Positions 32,283 through 44,341 of a DNA stretch of 64,000 nt are shown piece by piece; the first letter of the stretch is position 1; every line of letters begins with the position of its first letter. The notes beneath the pieces are model-generated. The model worked only from the letters and a program-made list of their open reading frames with translations, did no database searches and was not told the origin of the DNA. The stretch covers positions 2,046,001 through 2,110,000 of the forward strand of contig JAKSGN010000041.1 in NCBI GenBank assembly GCA_024180945.1, in the 5' to 3' direction. The translations under genes were made by a program, and so were the position numbers. This DNA comes from Macrophomina tecta (Eukaryota; Ascomycota; Dothideomycetes; Botryosphaeriales; Botryosphaeriaceae).

Positions 32283-35200
32283 ATGGCGCACAACGAGCCA
32301 ATCGCCATCATTGGCACCGCGTGCCGTTTTCCAGGATCCATCGACACGCCTCGCAAGCTCGAGCACTTTCTGCGCAATCCATGCGACGTACAGGGCGAAA
32401 TACCTCCCCAAAGACTGAACCTCTCAAAATTCCAGAACGACGACCCAAACTACCACGGCTGCACCAATGTCAAGACAGCATACATGCTTGACGAAGATAT
32501 CAGCGGCTTCGACGCCGCCTTCTTCAAAATCAACCCCCAAGAGGCCGAGGCCATGGACCCGCAGCAGAGGCTGCTGCTGGAGGCCGTGTACGAAGCGCTG
32601 GAGGCCTCGGGGCACGGCTTGCAGGCGATATCGGGCACCAACACGGCCGTCTTCGTCGGCTGCATGAACGGCGACTACTACGACATGCAGATCCAGGACC
32701 TGGACACGCTGCCCAAGTACCTCGCCACGGGGACGGCGCGCAGCATCCTGTCGAACCGCATCTCGCACGTCTTCAACCTCAAGGGGCCCTCGGTCACCGT
32801 GGACACGGCGTGCTCGTCGTCCATGGTGGCGGTGCACGACGCGGTCGAGAGCATGCGGGCGGGCAGGGCCGACATGGCCATCGTCGGGGCAGCCAACCTC
32901 ATCCTGTCGCCCGAGATGTTCATCTCCGGCGCGCACCTCGGCTTTCTCTCGCCGACGGCCCGCTCACGCATGTGGGATGCCGCGGCCGACGGCTATGCGC
33001 GCGGCGAGGCAGTCATGGCGCTGGTGCTGAAGCCGCTGGCCAAGGCCATCGCCGACGGCGACGACATCGAGTCGGTGATCCGGGCGGTGGGCGTGAACTC
33101 GGACGGGTGGACCAAGAGCCTGACGATGCCGAGCGCGGAGGCACAGACGGCACTGATCCGGAGCACATACCGGAGCGTCGGGCTCGACCCGGCCACCGAC
33201 GCGGGCCGCTGCCAGTACTACGAGGCCCACGGCACGGGCACGAGGACGGGCGACCCCATAGAGGCCGAAGCCATCCACCGGTCCTTCTTCGCCGACGGCC
33301 GCCCCGGCGAGCGCAAGCTTCATGTCGGCTCTATCAAGACGCTTGTCGGCCACACGGAGACCTGCGCAGGGCTCGCCGGCATACTCAAAGCCTCGATCGC
33401 GGTGCAGAACTCCTTCATCCCGCCCAATCTCCTCTTCTCCACCCCCAACCCGGAAATCAAGCCGTTCCTCGACCGCCTCCACGTCCCGCTCGAAGCAGCC
33501 CAGCCATGGCCTGAGGCGAAGCCCCGGCGTGCCAGCGTGGGGAGCTACGGCTTCGGGGGTACGAACGGGCACCTGATAATCGAAAGCCACGAGCCGTCTC
33601 TGCCCATACCCCAGAGAGAGCCTCCAGGAGCCAGCGTCGATGCCCGCGAGCTCGGCGTGCCGCTCGTCTTCTCTGCCAATTCGCGCTTCTCACTAGTTGC
33701 CAATGTGCGCCACTGCGTCGAGCACTTCCAGCGCGAGGAAGACATCAGCCTCGAGCACGTGGCCTGGACGCAGCAATGCCGGCGCTCCGCCCTGCCCTTC
33801 CGCATCTCATTCGCAGGGCCCACCAAAGCGGCATTGGTCGAAGCCATGTCCGCACGTGTTGCGGCCGCGCTGGACGGCGGCGGCATCGGCAGCTTTGGGA
33901 CAGACGGCAGTCATTCTTCTTTTTCTTCTTTTCCCCTCTCTCCTCCCCCTGGAGACCAGGGCCCGGCAGCCATCCTGGGCGTCTTCACCGGACAGGGTGC
34001 GCAGTGGGCGGGCATGGGGCGCCAGCTCCTCCGCGAAAACACTGTGTTCGCAGACGCGATCCGGCGGTGCGAGGAAGCGCTGGCGGAGCTGCCCGAAGCC
34101 GCCTCGCGCGACTGGACTATCGCGGACGAGCTCGCCAAAGACGGCGCCGACAGTCGGCTGGGCGAGGCGGAGATCGCGTGCCCGGTGGTGACGGCGCTGC
34201 AGCTCGCGCTGGTCGAACTGGTGCGTGCGGCCGGCATCGCCTTTGCCGGGGTGGTGGGCCATTCTTCGGGCGAGGTGGCCGCGCTGTACGCAGCCGGGGT
34301 GTACTCGCTGCGGCACGCCATGCAGATCGGCTTCTACAAGGGCTACGTCGCGAGATTCGCCGCCGGAAAGCCGGGGGCGATGATGGCCGTTGCCATGAGC
34401 CACGACGCGGGGCTCGAGTTCTGCAAACAAGACCGCCTCAAGGGCCGCGTCGTCGTCGCGGCGAGCAACGCCCCCGACAGCGTCACGCTGGCCGGCGACG
34501 CCGACGCCGTCGAGGAGGCCAGGGAGCTGCTGCGGGAGAAGGACGTTTTCGCACGCCTCCTCAAGGTCGACAAGGCCCACCATTCCCACCACGTCGAGCC
34601 GGTGCTTCCCCACCTCCTCAAGTACATCTCGCGCCTTGGCATCAAGGCGCGTGAGCCCAGCCCGGAATGCCCTTGGATCTCGACGCTGTACGGGGACGAC
34701 CGAATGAACTTCGGCAGCGCGAGCGAGGCACTGGCGGGCCAGTACTGGTGCGACGCCGCCATCAGTCCCGTCCTCTTCGCCGAAGCCATCGAGGACTCGC
34801 TCCACTCGGCAGGGCCCTTCGACCTCGCCCTAGAAATCGGGCCCCACGCGACGCTCCGCGGCCCGGTGACGAGCACCGTCAAGGCGGCCCTGGGGTCCTG
34901 CTTCCCATACGTCAGCATGCTCTCCCGCGGCGCCGACAGCGCGCAGGCCGTAGCCACCGCGCTGGGCGCCATCTGGGAACACCTGGGCCCCGACGCCGTG
35001 GACCTGGAGGCCTACCGTCGCACACTCGAGCGCCATAGCCCTGTTCCGCGCGTGGTCAAGCACCTGCCGCCGTACTTCTGGGACCGCGCCCGCTTCTGGC
35101 ACGAATCGCGCGTGTCGCGGAACCGCCGGCTGCGGGGCGGCGCCTTCCACCCGCTGCTCGGGCGGCGGTGCGCGGACGATTCGGAGCGGCTGCTGCGCTG

Positions 35201-38200
35201 GCGGAACGTGCTGCACCTGGACGAGCTGCCGTGGCTGCGCGGCCATTGCTTCCAGGGCGGCGTACTGTTCCCCATGGCTGGCTATGTTGCTTATGCCGTG
35301 GAGGCGGCGTACTGCATGGGGCAGGCACTGAGGCCTGGCGCGCAGCCGGAGCAGATATCGGTTGAGGAGCTGCGGGTGTCCAAGGCCCTAAGCTTAGCTG
35401 AGGGCGGCGGCGAGGGCGTCGAGAGCCTGGTGTCCCTCCTAGCGGACCCGGAGGATGGACACGACGACGTTGGCCCTGCATCCGACGCTCTTGCGGCCGC
35501 CTTCTCGTGTGAGATGCACGTGCCCGGCCCGGACTCGACGCTGGAGCGGTACTGCACGGCGCGGGTGCGTGTCTCGTACACAACTGTCGAAGCAGCGGGC
35601 CGGCCGCTGGTTGATGAGGCTAGTGTCGTCGACACGCCCTCTACGCTGAACGTTGACGCCTTCTACGCGCATATGGACGCGCTGGAACTGGAGTACCGAG
35701 GCCCTTTCCGCGCCATGAAGGCGGGGAGTCGGGGGACTAACAAGTCACGCACGTTCGCCAGCTGGCCGCGTGCGGAGCTGTCCGGTTTCGCGCTGGTGCA
35801 TCCGGCGGTGCTGGACGTCTCGCTACAGTCCACTTTTGCTGCGCTATATCCGCCAGGCAGCATCCGCCTACGCAGTCCTATGCTACCGGTAGCTATAGAA
35901 CGCGTTGTCGTGCGTCCTCGGCCTCTGCTCCAATATCAGGAAAAAGGACGGCAGGAGGAGGGGAGAGATGAGCTCACGGCTAAGGCGCACGCGGAAATGG
36001 CCTGGTCTTCCTTTCAGCCCGTGGGCGACGTGTCTGTCTGTATTGATGGACGTAGCGAGCCCGAGGTTGTGGCCCATGGTATACGGTTCAGGGGTTTCGA
36101 GGAGCCATCACCAGCCAACGACACGGACCTTTTCTACAAAACGCTCTGGCAGCCTGACGTCACGAGCGTCTCAATTCCAACGGTCGACGCCGATGCCCAT
36201 AAAGTCGAGGCGCTGCAGCGCATGGCCTTGTTCCAGGTGCGGTGTTTCGTCGAGGGCTTGCAGCAGGGCGAGCCTGGAAGCTTCCGGTGGCATCATCAGC
36301 GCATGGCTGGGTACTACATGCGGCTGCTCCGGGACGTAAAGGACGGACGACGCAGCGATATACCGTCGTCATGGCTGCAGGATCGAGAGGAACACATCGA
36401 AGAGCTCTACGGGCACTGGCAGCACGTCATCGATGCCAGATTGGCAACCGCTGTAGGGCGTAATCTGCTTGCTGTGTGTAGGGGGAAGCGTGATATGTTG
36501 GAAGTTATGATGGAAGACGGTAAGCTGTTCTAGCACAGTGCTGGCAAGGTTCGGTTATACGTGCACTCACCAAAGTTGTATGAGAAAAGCGCTCGACAGG
36601 CTTGAGCGGGCTGTATGTCATGCAAGCTTGGTCGCTCTACACGTTAATCAAACCTTGCGGGCACTGTGGAAGCAAAGAAAAAAGAAATAAAAACGAAGAA
36701 AGGCTAACAAGACTCGCAACAAAAACCATAGACATGCTTAGCGAAATGTACAGCAATGGCATTGGCGCAACGGCGACAAACTTGTCTATATCCCTCCTGG
36801 CGCGTCACATCGCTCATCGCTACCCGCGCATGCAAATTCTCGAAGTCGGTGCGGGCACAGGCGGCACTACGGCCTTCATTCTGGACGCTCTGGCCGACAA
36901 CTACGCCTCGTACACCTTCACCGACATTTCAGCCGGCTTTTTCGAGAGGTCTGAGGCGAAGCTGGCGGCGCGTGCCCGGCGCATGAGCTTCAAAGTGCTT
37001 GATATCGAGAAGCCAGTCGCCGAACAAGGCTTTGAACAAGGCACTTACGATCTCGTGATTGCCGCCAATGTACTGCACGCAACCCGGCGCCTGAGCGACA
37101 CACTGACGAACGTGCGGGCCCTATTGAAGCCAGGCGGGTATCTGCTACTCGTCGAGATCACAGGCGATCCAATCTCGCTGTATGATGCTCTCATATACGG
37201 CGGGTTGGAGCAGTGGTGGACGGGTGCTGCTGATGGCCGGTGCGACCACCCAGGGGCCGTTCAGGACCGTTGGCATCAGGAGTTGGGTGCTGCTGGCTTC
37301 TCCGGAATAGAGAAGGCTGTGGTGGCGCCCGGCCCAGCAAATCCGGTGTACTCGGTCATTCTGAGCCAGGCGGTCGATGATGTGGTGTTGCGACTGGAGC
37401 ACCCATTGGCTCCACAGCACGTTGAGCAGCCGCTCGCTGGCGTGGATCGGCTCGTCGTCGTTGGCGGGCAGACCAACATTCTCCTGAATATCGTCGCTCA
37501 GGAGACCTGCCGTCGTCTCGCAGAATTCGGATACGTCGCAGATCGTACCTGCTCGCTGGACGAACAAGTTCCGCCTGGTAGCGCATTGCTCGTCCTTTCC
37601 GAGCTGGAGGGGCCGCTTCTCGCTCCTCCGGTCAGCAAAGCCCGGCTCAGCGCACTCGCGGCCACGTTGAGAAACTGCAAAGACATCTTGTGGGTGACGA
37701 AGCGCTGCCGTGACCCCTATGCGGCCATGCTCCTCGGCGTCGGACGCGCTCTGTTCAACGAAATGCCTCACGTCAGCCTCCAGTTCTTGGATCTGGACGA
37801 TGCGTCAGAGCACACAGCTAAGAACCTCTGCGAGCACTTTCTCCGTCTAGTGGCGGCGCGGGCGCTCCAGATCGATTACGGCAACTGCTTGTGGACTAAG
37901 GAGCCGGAGATTGCGATGCGCGAGGGCAAACTGATGATACCGCGGGTCGTGCCCGACGATGAGCTCAACGGGCGACTGAACTCGTCGCGCCGCATGATTC
38001 TGGAGGAAGCACCGGCCGACTGCCCACGCGGTGTAGAGCTTCGACACGAGGGTAGATCGGCGTTTCTGGCATATCAAGTCGCCTCACCGAAGCCATCGTT
38101 GCAGTTGGTCAAGATGAAAACGACGTTCTCCATGCTGCATCCACTCCCAGGCACGGCGCTGTACGTCTGCACTGGGCGGGAAACCGAGACTGGAGATCTG

Positions 38201-41200
38201 CTGGTGGCCCTTAGCCCCTCCAACGGCTCGCTGCTGGAAGTGGAGGAAAGTGATGTTGCGCGCTTGGCGAAGCTGCCGCACTGTGACGAACAGGTCCTGC
38301 TCACAATCTTTTCGGGAATTCTCCTACGGATGTTTTCGTCTTTGGCGCCCCCCGGCCGCGACGTTGTCGTCATCAACGCAGATGATGCCATTGCGAGACT
38401 CTTCGCTCAGCTCGAGCCTCCAGCGGGAAATGTGATTCTGGCCTCTACCACATCATCAGCAATTCAACAAGCTCACCTCCGGTCCATATTCATCCCTCCA
38501 GCCAGCTCGAGAGCCGCACTGCGGGCATGCATTCCGCAGTCCGTGGCTGCTGCGGTCAACATGTCTACCGTTGCCTCCGAGATGTCAGCACAGCTCCGGC
38601 AGTGGTTTCCTTGTTTCGACTATCCGATGCTGCTGCATCCGGCCGCAGAGTCATTGCACGTCTGGCTGAAAGAAAGCGGCGAGCAAGTTCGCCGAATGGA
38701 GCGCCAGCCAGGCGCGGCAGACAAGCACAAGGTCATCGCGGCCAACAGCGTGTACGGGCATGGACAGCAGAACGTGCCGTGGGGCTGCATGGTGGCATGG
38801 GCGCAGCCGGAGCGGTTCCGAGTGCGCACGATGCCGCTGGACCACGCGTCGCTCTTCCGGGCCAACCGCACGTACTTGCTCGCCGGGCTCTCGTCCGACC
38901 TCGGGCTCTCGGTGGCGCGCTGGATGATGGACAACGGGGCGCGGCACGTGGCCATCGCGAGCCGCAACCCGCAGGTGCCCGCGACGTTCGCGCGGCGGGC
39001 CGAGGCGGGCGGGGTGCAGCTGAAGGTGCTCAAGATGGACATGACGCGGCAGGCGTCGGTGGCGGCGGCAGCGCAGGCGGTGGCGGCGACGATGCCGGCG
39101 GTGGCGGGCGTGTGCCACGGGGCGATGGTGCTGCACGACCGCGTGCTGTCGGAGATGACGGCGGAGGAGGTGAACGCGGTGCTGGCGCCCAAGGTCGAGG
39201 GCAGCCGCAACCTGGACGCCGTCTTCGCCGCGCTCGACTTCTTCGTCATGCTCTCGTCGGTCGCGTGCGTCATCGGCAACATGGCGCAGGCCAACTACCA
39301 CGCGGCCAACCTGTTCATGGTCGACCTGGCGGCGCGGCGGCGGGCGCGCGGGCTGGCGGCGTCGGTCGTGCACCTGGCGCTGGTTGCGGGCGTGGGCTAT
39401 GTGGCGCGGCAGGGCCAGACGGCGGAGCTGGAGAAGACGTTCGTCGCGCTGCACGAGGAGGACGTGCATCTCGCGATTGCCGAGGCGATTGCGGCGGGCG
39501 AGCGCGCGGAAGCGGAAGCGGCAGAGGGCATCATCTGCGGCATGAAGCGCGTGACGGAGCGCGACGCCCGCAGCCGCAGCCGCAGCGGCTCGCACTGGTC
39601 GCGCAACCCGCGCTTCTCCGCCCTCGTCGACCACGCTGCGTCCACCACCACCACCACCACCACCGCCGCCGCCGCCGCCGCCCCCGGGCCGTCCGCCAAC
39701 CTGCCTGCCGCGCTGCGCGGCATCGAGACCGAGCACGAGGCGGCGGCGGTGGTGCTGCACGCGCTGCTGCACAAGCTCGCCTGGGCGCTGCGCACGCCCG
39801 CCGACGCGCTGGACCCGCGCGCGCCCGCGTCCCGGCTGGGCCTCGACTCGGTGCTCGCCGTCGAGATCCGCTTCTGGTTCCTGAAGACGATCCAGGTCGA
39901 GGTTCCCATCCTCAAGATCATCGAGTGCTCCGCCGACGCCCTGAGCCGGCTCGCCGCCAGCCGCTTCCTGGCTGCCAATCAGCACCACCACCAGCCGAGC
40001 AGTGCGAGCGCTGGCGGGCCGGGCCGCGAGCCAAGCCAAACAACACCTGCTGCCGCTCTTCCCCCCGCCCAGCTGACTTCCTCCCGCACGAGTGCTGGTT
40101 CGACGCTGACAACGTGCATCCAGGGCGCCGACGCGCAGGCCGCCGATGTTGAGGAGGCCGTGGACGTCAGCAATCCGGTGGTGAGTCCCCGCTCTGGCAC
40201 GACACGCCCCCCCCCCCCTTCCATTCTAGAGATCGAGCCTGGAAGCATCGCGACAGCACTTTCCCATCTCAGTGCGCCGTACCGCTCCCAGCCAGTCGGA
40301 GCAGCCGTCCGCATGCACGCGGCCCCCGATCTCCGGGCGGCTGCTTCAGCTTTCCCTCGCCCGGTCCAGTGCGCCCTTCCGTACTCTGTGAGCTAACTCA
40401 CCGTGCTTCGCAGCAAGCCACCACAATCCCCCCGTGCTCCAGCATTTTCGTCTGCGGCGCGACCGGCAGCCAGGGTGGCGCTGTAGCCCGCCAGCTGCTC
40501 TCCAACGGCTACCGCGTGCGCTGCGTGACGCGCACGCCCTCCTCCGCTGCCGCCCAATCACTTCGCGACTCCGGCGCGAGCGTCTTCTCCGGCGACTTCG
40601 ACGATGCCGAGAGCCTGTCACGCGCCATGCAGAGCGCCGCCGCCGTCTTCATCAACGTGCACCCGGGCTGGACCGACCCGGGCGCGCGGCTGCAACACGT
40701 CCAGAACCTGTGCGCCGCCGCCCAGCGCGCCGGCACCGTGCAGCTGCTCATCTACTCGAGCGTGCGGCGGACGGGCGAGCACGATCGCGACGGCATCATG
40801 ACGCCCGGGCGGCGCAAGCTGCTCGAGCCCACCTGGGCGATCAAGGCGCAGTGCGAGGCTGCCGTCGAGGCCGCCGCCGGCATCCGCCACTGGACCATCG
40901 TCCGCCCCTCGACCTTCATGAAGAACTTCCTGCTGCCCATCGCGCCGCTGGCCTGGCCGGGCCTCGTCGACCGCCACGTCTTCAAGACGGCCCTGCGCCC
41001 AGACGTCTGCGCCGGCTTGGCCGACGAGGACGACATGGGCCGCTTCGCCCTCGCCGCGCTGCGCGACCCGGACCGCTTCCATGCGCAGCGTGTCGACTGG
41101 GCCGGCGATCATCTTACGCCCGCCCAGGTCGCCGCCGCGCTGCAGGCCGCCACCGGCCTGGAAATCGCCGTCCAGTCGTACGGCGAGGAGGAGGCGCGCG

Positions 41201-41373
41201 TCCAGGCTGAGGTGAACCCCCTGCTCGCGTCCCAGCTCTACCTGTCCGCCTATCCCGAGGCCCCCGATCCCCGCTTGTTCGAGAAGTGGGGGGTCGAGAC
41301 CACGAGCTTTGCGGCTTACCTCGAGAGGAAGGCGACAGAGGTGCGCGCGACCTTTGGCTTGGGTGTGGATTAG
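32283..41373 (+). CDS. Highly reducing PKS fused to NmrA-like domain
   Basis: Iterative type I synthase building a reduced, C-methylated chain from malonyl-CoA. Exons 32283-36519, 36732-40180 and 40414-41373; 2881 aa. Order: KS (Cys177 of DTACSSS, His316 of EAHGTGT, His357 of GHTE); AT (Ser661 of GHSSG); DH (His988 of HCFQGG, Asp1178 of LDVSLQ); C-MT (LEVGAGTGG near 1450); a degenerate ER/structural region; KR (GLSSDLG near 2130, Tyr2268 of NYHAAN); ACP (Ser2452 of LGLDSV); a Ser/Thr/Pro-rich linker; NmrA-like Rossmann domain (GATGSQGG near 2577) to the end. No thioesterase, condensation or reductase domain is seen. The missing ER fits the separate trans-ER. Exon 3 has no ATG before its Rossmann loop, and its intron has CTAAC 20 nt before the AG, so fusion is the best model. 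The function of the NmrA part is unknown. Confidence 0.88.
40181..40413 (+). other. Intron separating PKS ACP from NmrA-like domain
   Basis: A 233-bp phase-0 intron with GTGAGT donor, CTAAC branch site at 40393-40397 and CAG acceptor. It contains a C run near 40208-40217. If retained, the frame stays open for 71 more codons and then stops at 40394-40396, giving a PKS without the NmrA part. Confidence 0.75.
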
Positions 41374-41767
41374 AGTTCTTCGGGTTACGAAAGACCCAGT
41401 TGCTTATTTAGTCTTTGGGTGAGAATCCCTACTCTAGCCCATCCCTGTCTCGCACGGACATATGCTTTCTGCATGGGATGGAACGGCCGGGGTGCTGCGG
41501 ACTTGGATAGCTGGTCGTTTGCGGGAGTTTCTTACTCGGTGGCAGAGACAGGGGCATTAGCAAACAGCTTCGGTTCATGCTTAGCAGAAAGTCTGTTTGG
41601 GCTTGCAGGATTTCTCGTGAATTGCGGCCATGTAAGCAAAGAGACACTTCGATGATCGCGTGGGATGGAAGCAGCAAGCTGGACTGCCGCGCCTCGTGAT
41701 AGTTGCTGCATTACTGCATTCGGCTTTGCTGAGATTCGATGCTCCCCTTGTCTTCCGTCGCAAATCT

Positions 41768-41794
41768 TCATCATCATCTTCATCATCATCATCA
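41768..41794 (+). repeat. TCA/CAT microsatellite
   Basis: TCA repeats with one TCT interruption, directly upstream of the P450-4 start codon (41812), so in its 5' leader. Confidence 0.7.
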
Positions 41795-41811
41795 GGGCTA
41801 CTTGGGCAGCT

Positions 41812-43691
41812 ATGGCGTCCATGCAGTTTTTCCAGTTACTGCAGGCTGAATTCCCTGCTCTCGTCGTCTTCGCATTACTTCTCACCTTTGTCACGTTCAT
41901 TGCGACGACGTGTTTTCCCCGGCTGAACCGGAAAAGCAGAGGCATCCATATTCCGTATGTGGGACATAGGCGAGGTCCTTGGCTCGACATCAAAACAAAG
42001 TCAAGATGGATTACTGCAAGCGAGGAGCTCTTGAAGGAAGGCTGGGACCAGGTACATCAAGGAGAAGAGGGAAAGTGCAGAGCCCTGTCTTATCATGCTA
42101 ATCCCATCTTCAGTATGGAGGCTCCCCTTTTCGAGTTCTGACAACGATTGGGGAATTGATCATTTTACGTCCCGAGCTGATCACCGAAGTCTCAAATTCT
42201 TCTCTGTTCTCTTCGTACAACTCCAAATTGAAGGTAGCCAGGCCATTCCGCAGTTTTCCTTGCAATTTCTAGTACTGAATCGAGCGGTTCTTAGAGCTTC
42301 GCTGCGGAGTACCCGGGCGCGGAGCCTATGGCTTTCAGTCAGGGAGAGATGCAAGTTCTGATAGAAACGCTGATCCACAGCATCACGCAGTCTTTAGGTA
42401 CGTCTCCAAGACAATCTAGGGTGGCTCTTGGAAGCCGGCTTACTTGCTTTCCCGGGTACAGGAACGGCCATTCCGGCAATCGCAGAGGAGATGGCCGCAT
42501 TGCAGGACGACCTACTGCCCGGTTCATCAGACGACTTCACCGGCGTCCGGTTCAAAGACCTCGCGACCAATATCGCCGCGCGGCTGTCCGCCCGCGTCTT
42601 CCTGGGCGAGCGCGTCGCCCGGGACAGAGAGTGGCTGCGCCTCTCGCTCGCGTACGTGTCCGCCTGCATGATGGCCGTGGCCAAGCTGGCCGTCCTCCAC
42701 CCGCGCCTCCGCCGGCCCGCCTCCCTGTTCATGCCCGAGTTCTGGCGGATGCCGAAGCTCCTGCGCGGCCTGCGAAAGCGCGTCGCAGCTGAGGTGCGGG
42801 CGCGCAAGCGGACCGTGGGTGGCTCGCGGCCACTCCGCGAGAAGCTGTCATCGCCGCTGGCGCCGCAGCAGCCGCAGGCGAGCCCGCTCGACGTGCTGCA
42901 GTGGATGGTGGACAAGGCCGACGCAGGCGTGCCGTTTGACCCCGTGCTCGGGCAGATCTACCTGAGCTTCGTCTCGACACATACCACGTCCCTCACCATG
43001 GTGGCCGCCATGTATGAGTTGCTGGCCAATCCTGAGTATATACAGCCGCTGCGCCAGGAGGTTTCGGACGCGTTGGCCGAGGAAAAGGGCTGGACGAAGA
43101 GGGCTCTGCAGAAGATGGTGCTGATGGACAGCGTGTTGAAGGAGAGTCAAAGGCTGCACATGCTAGGCCCCGGTGAGTGTAGTCTTTCACTTGGAGGAGA
43201 CAGCTAGTGTTCCTTTCAATCTACCAAATGTGTCACTGACGGTCCATTTCGCCCCTCTTCGAGCAGTGAGCGGCCTCCGCTACGCCAGACAAACTGTCAC
43301 CCTTTCCGACGGAACCGAAGTGCCGGAGGGGGCTGTTGTGGCTTTCCCCACCTGGCCAATGCGAAGCACCATGTTTTATCGAGATCCGGACAGATTTGAC
43401 GGCTACCGCTTCATGCGGATGCATCATGAGCCGGGCAATGCCGCGGCACACTACTACGTCTCGACCTCAGTGGCTCACGTTGGATTCGGCCACGGCAAGA
43501 ATTCCTGCCCTGGTCGATTCCTCGCCAACAGCGTGCTGAAGATTGCGTTGGCTTTTTTGATCACGAATTATGACTGGAAGGCGGACGGTAAGGGATTGAC
43601 CAACAGCGTTACAAGTTGCGCGTATGTGCCGGACCCAACCCGAATCATATCGTTCAGGCGCAGGGTGTCGGAGATCGAACTTTTTCACTAG
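41812..43691 (+). CDS. Cytochrome P450 (P450-4)
   Basis: Heme-thiolate monooxygenase, paralogue-like to P450-2. Five exons: 41812-42051, 42114-42233, 42295-42397, 42462-43172 and 43267-43691; 532 aa. N-terminal anchor (FPALVVFALLLTFVTFIA), IPYVGHRR, I-helix STHTTS, ExxR as ESQR, then the heme loop FGHGKNSCPGR with Cys472 and the KIALAFLITNYDW helix. The GHGKxSCPG form is shared with diterpenoid P450s. Introns after EGWDQ and SKLK have the same positions and phases as in P450-2. The start is the first ATG after the TCA repeat and gives a standard anchor. It follows the PKS by 438 bp on the same strand, so it is the first gene of the rightmost arm. Confidence 0.9.
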
Positions 43692-44341
43692 TCCGTCATG
43701 ATCATTTCAGTTTAACCGGCACATCTAGACGCAAGACATACCATGGCATTCGCTTGTGCATGCCTTTGGGACTAGTGATACGTAGTTCCACGTTTAGTAT
43801 TTGTGCAGCCTAGAACATAAGGCAACACGTCTTAGCTCAGGAAGTTACAGTTCCTCGGCCAGCGCAGGAAACTGTCGTGACTCTGTGACTTGGGCACGAT
43901 TCACTCATAAACTTTATGCGAGGACCAGGATGATACAGGTCAGCGCAATGTATGTACTCGCAAGCAGCTCGGATCGCTTCAATTTTCCAGCACAACCTGT
44001 GCCATCGATGAGTAGGTCTTCAACCCGACGCTAAATCATAAAAGAGAAAGCTGCATGAACGAAGATAAGCTTAAGCAGATACAGTTCGGATATACCTGGC
44101 GCGCCGTCAAAGCTAAGTTCGCCGAAAAGTGGGAAAGAAGAAGTCTCTTCCCTGCAGTTTTAGTTTATCTCTCGGGCCCCGAATTGAGTTTTCGCACCAC
44201 ACAGTACTTTAGCGTAATGGAAGTAAACTAAAGGAAGGGGGTATATGAACCTTTTGTATATTACGGCAGCTTTCGATATAAAAACAGGAGCTTCGGGGAT
44301 TGCGTGCTAAGTCCACTCATCCTAAACTGAGGGTGTTCGTT
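43692..44341. other. Intergenic, CmcJ-2 promoter
   Basis: No gene seen. TATAAAAA lies at 44277-44284, 58 bp ahead of the CmcJ-2 ATG. Confidence 0.5.
44277..44284 (+). promoter_or_regulatory. TATA box for CmcJ-2
   Basis: TATAAAAA, well placed relative to the ATG at 44342. Confidence 0.5.

Noticed and set aside
36520..36731. PKS appearing as two separate genes (32283-36533 and 36602-40396)
   Set aside because: A 212-bp intron with GTAAGC donor, CTAAC branch site and TAG acceptor joins them in frame exactly at the start of the methyltransferase, where HR-PKSs are continuous.
38651..40039. 462-codon open frame antisense to the PKS
   Set aside because: It is a shadow frame produced by high GC at third positions of the PKS; it has no motif and is Arg/Gly-rich.
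40369..41373. NmrA-like protein as a stand-alone gene
   Set aside because: The frame has no ATG before its cofactor-binding loop; a short 5' exon using the ATG near 40313 would need an intron of only about 26 bp.
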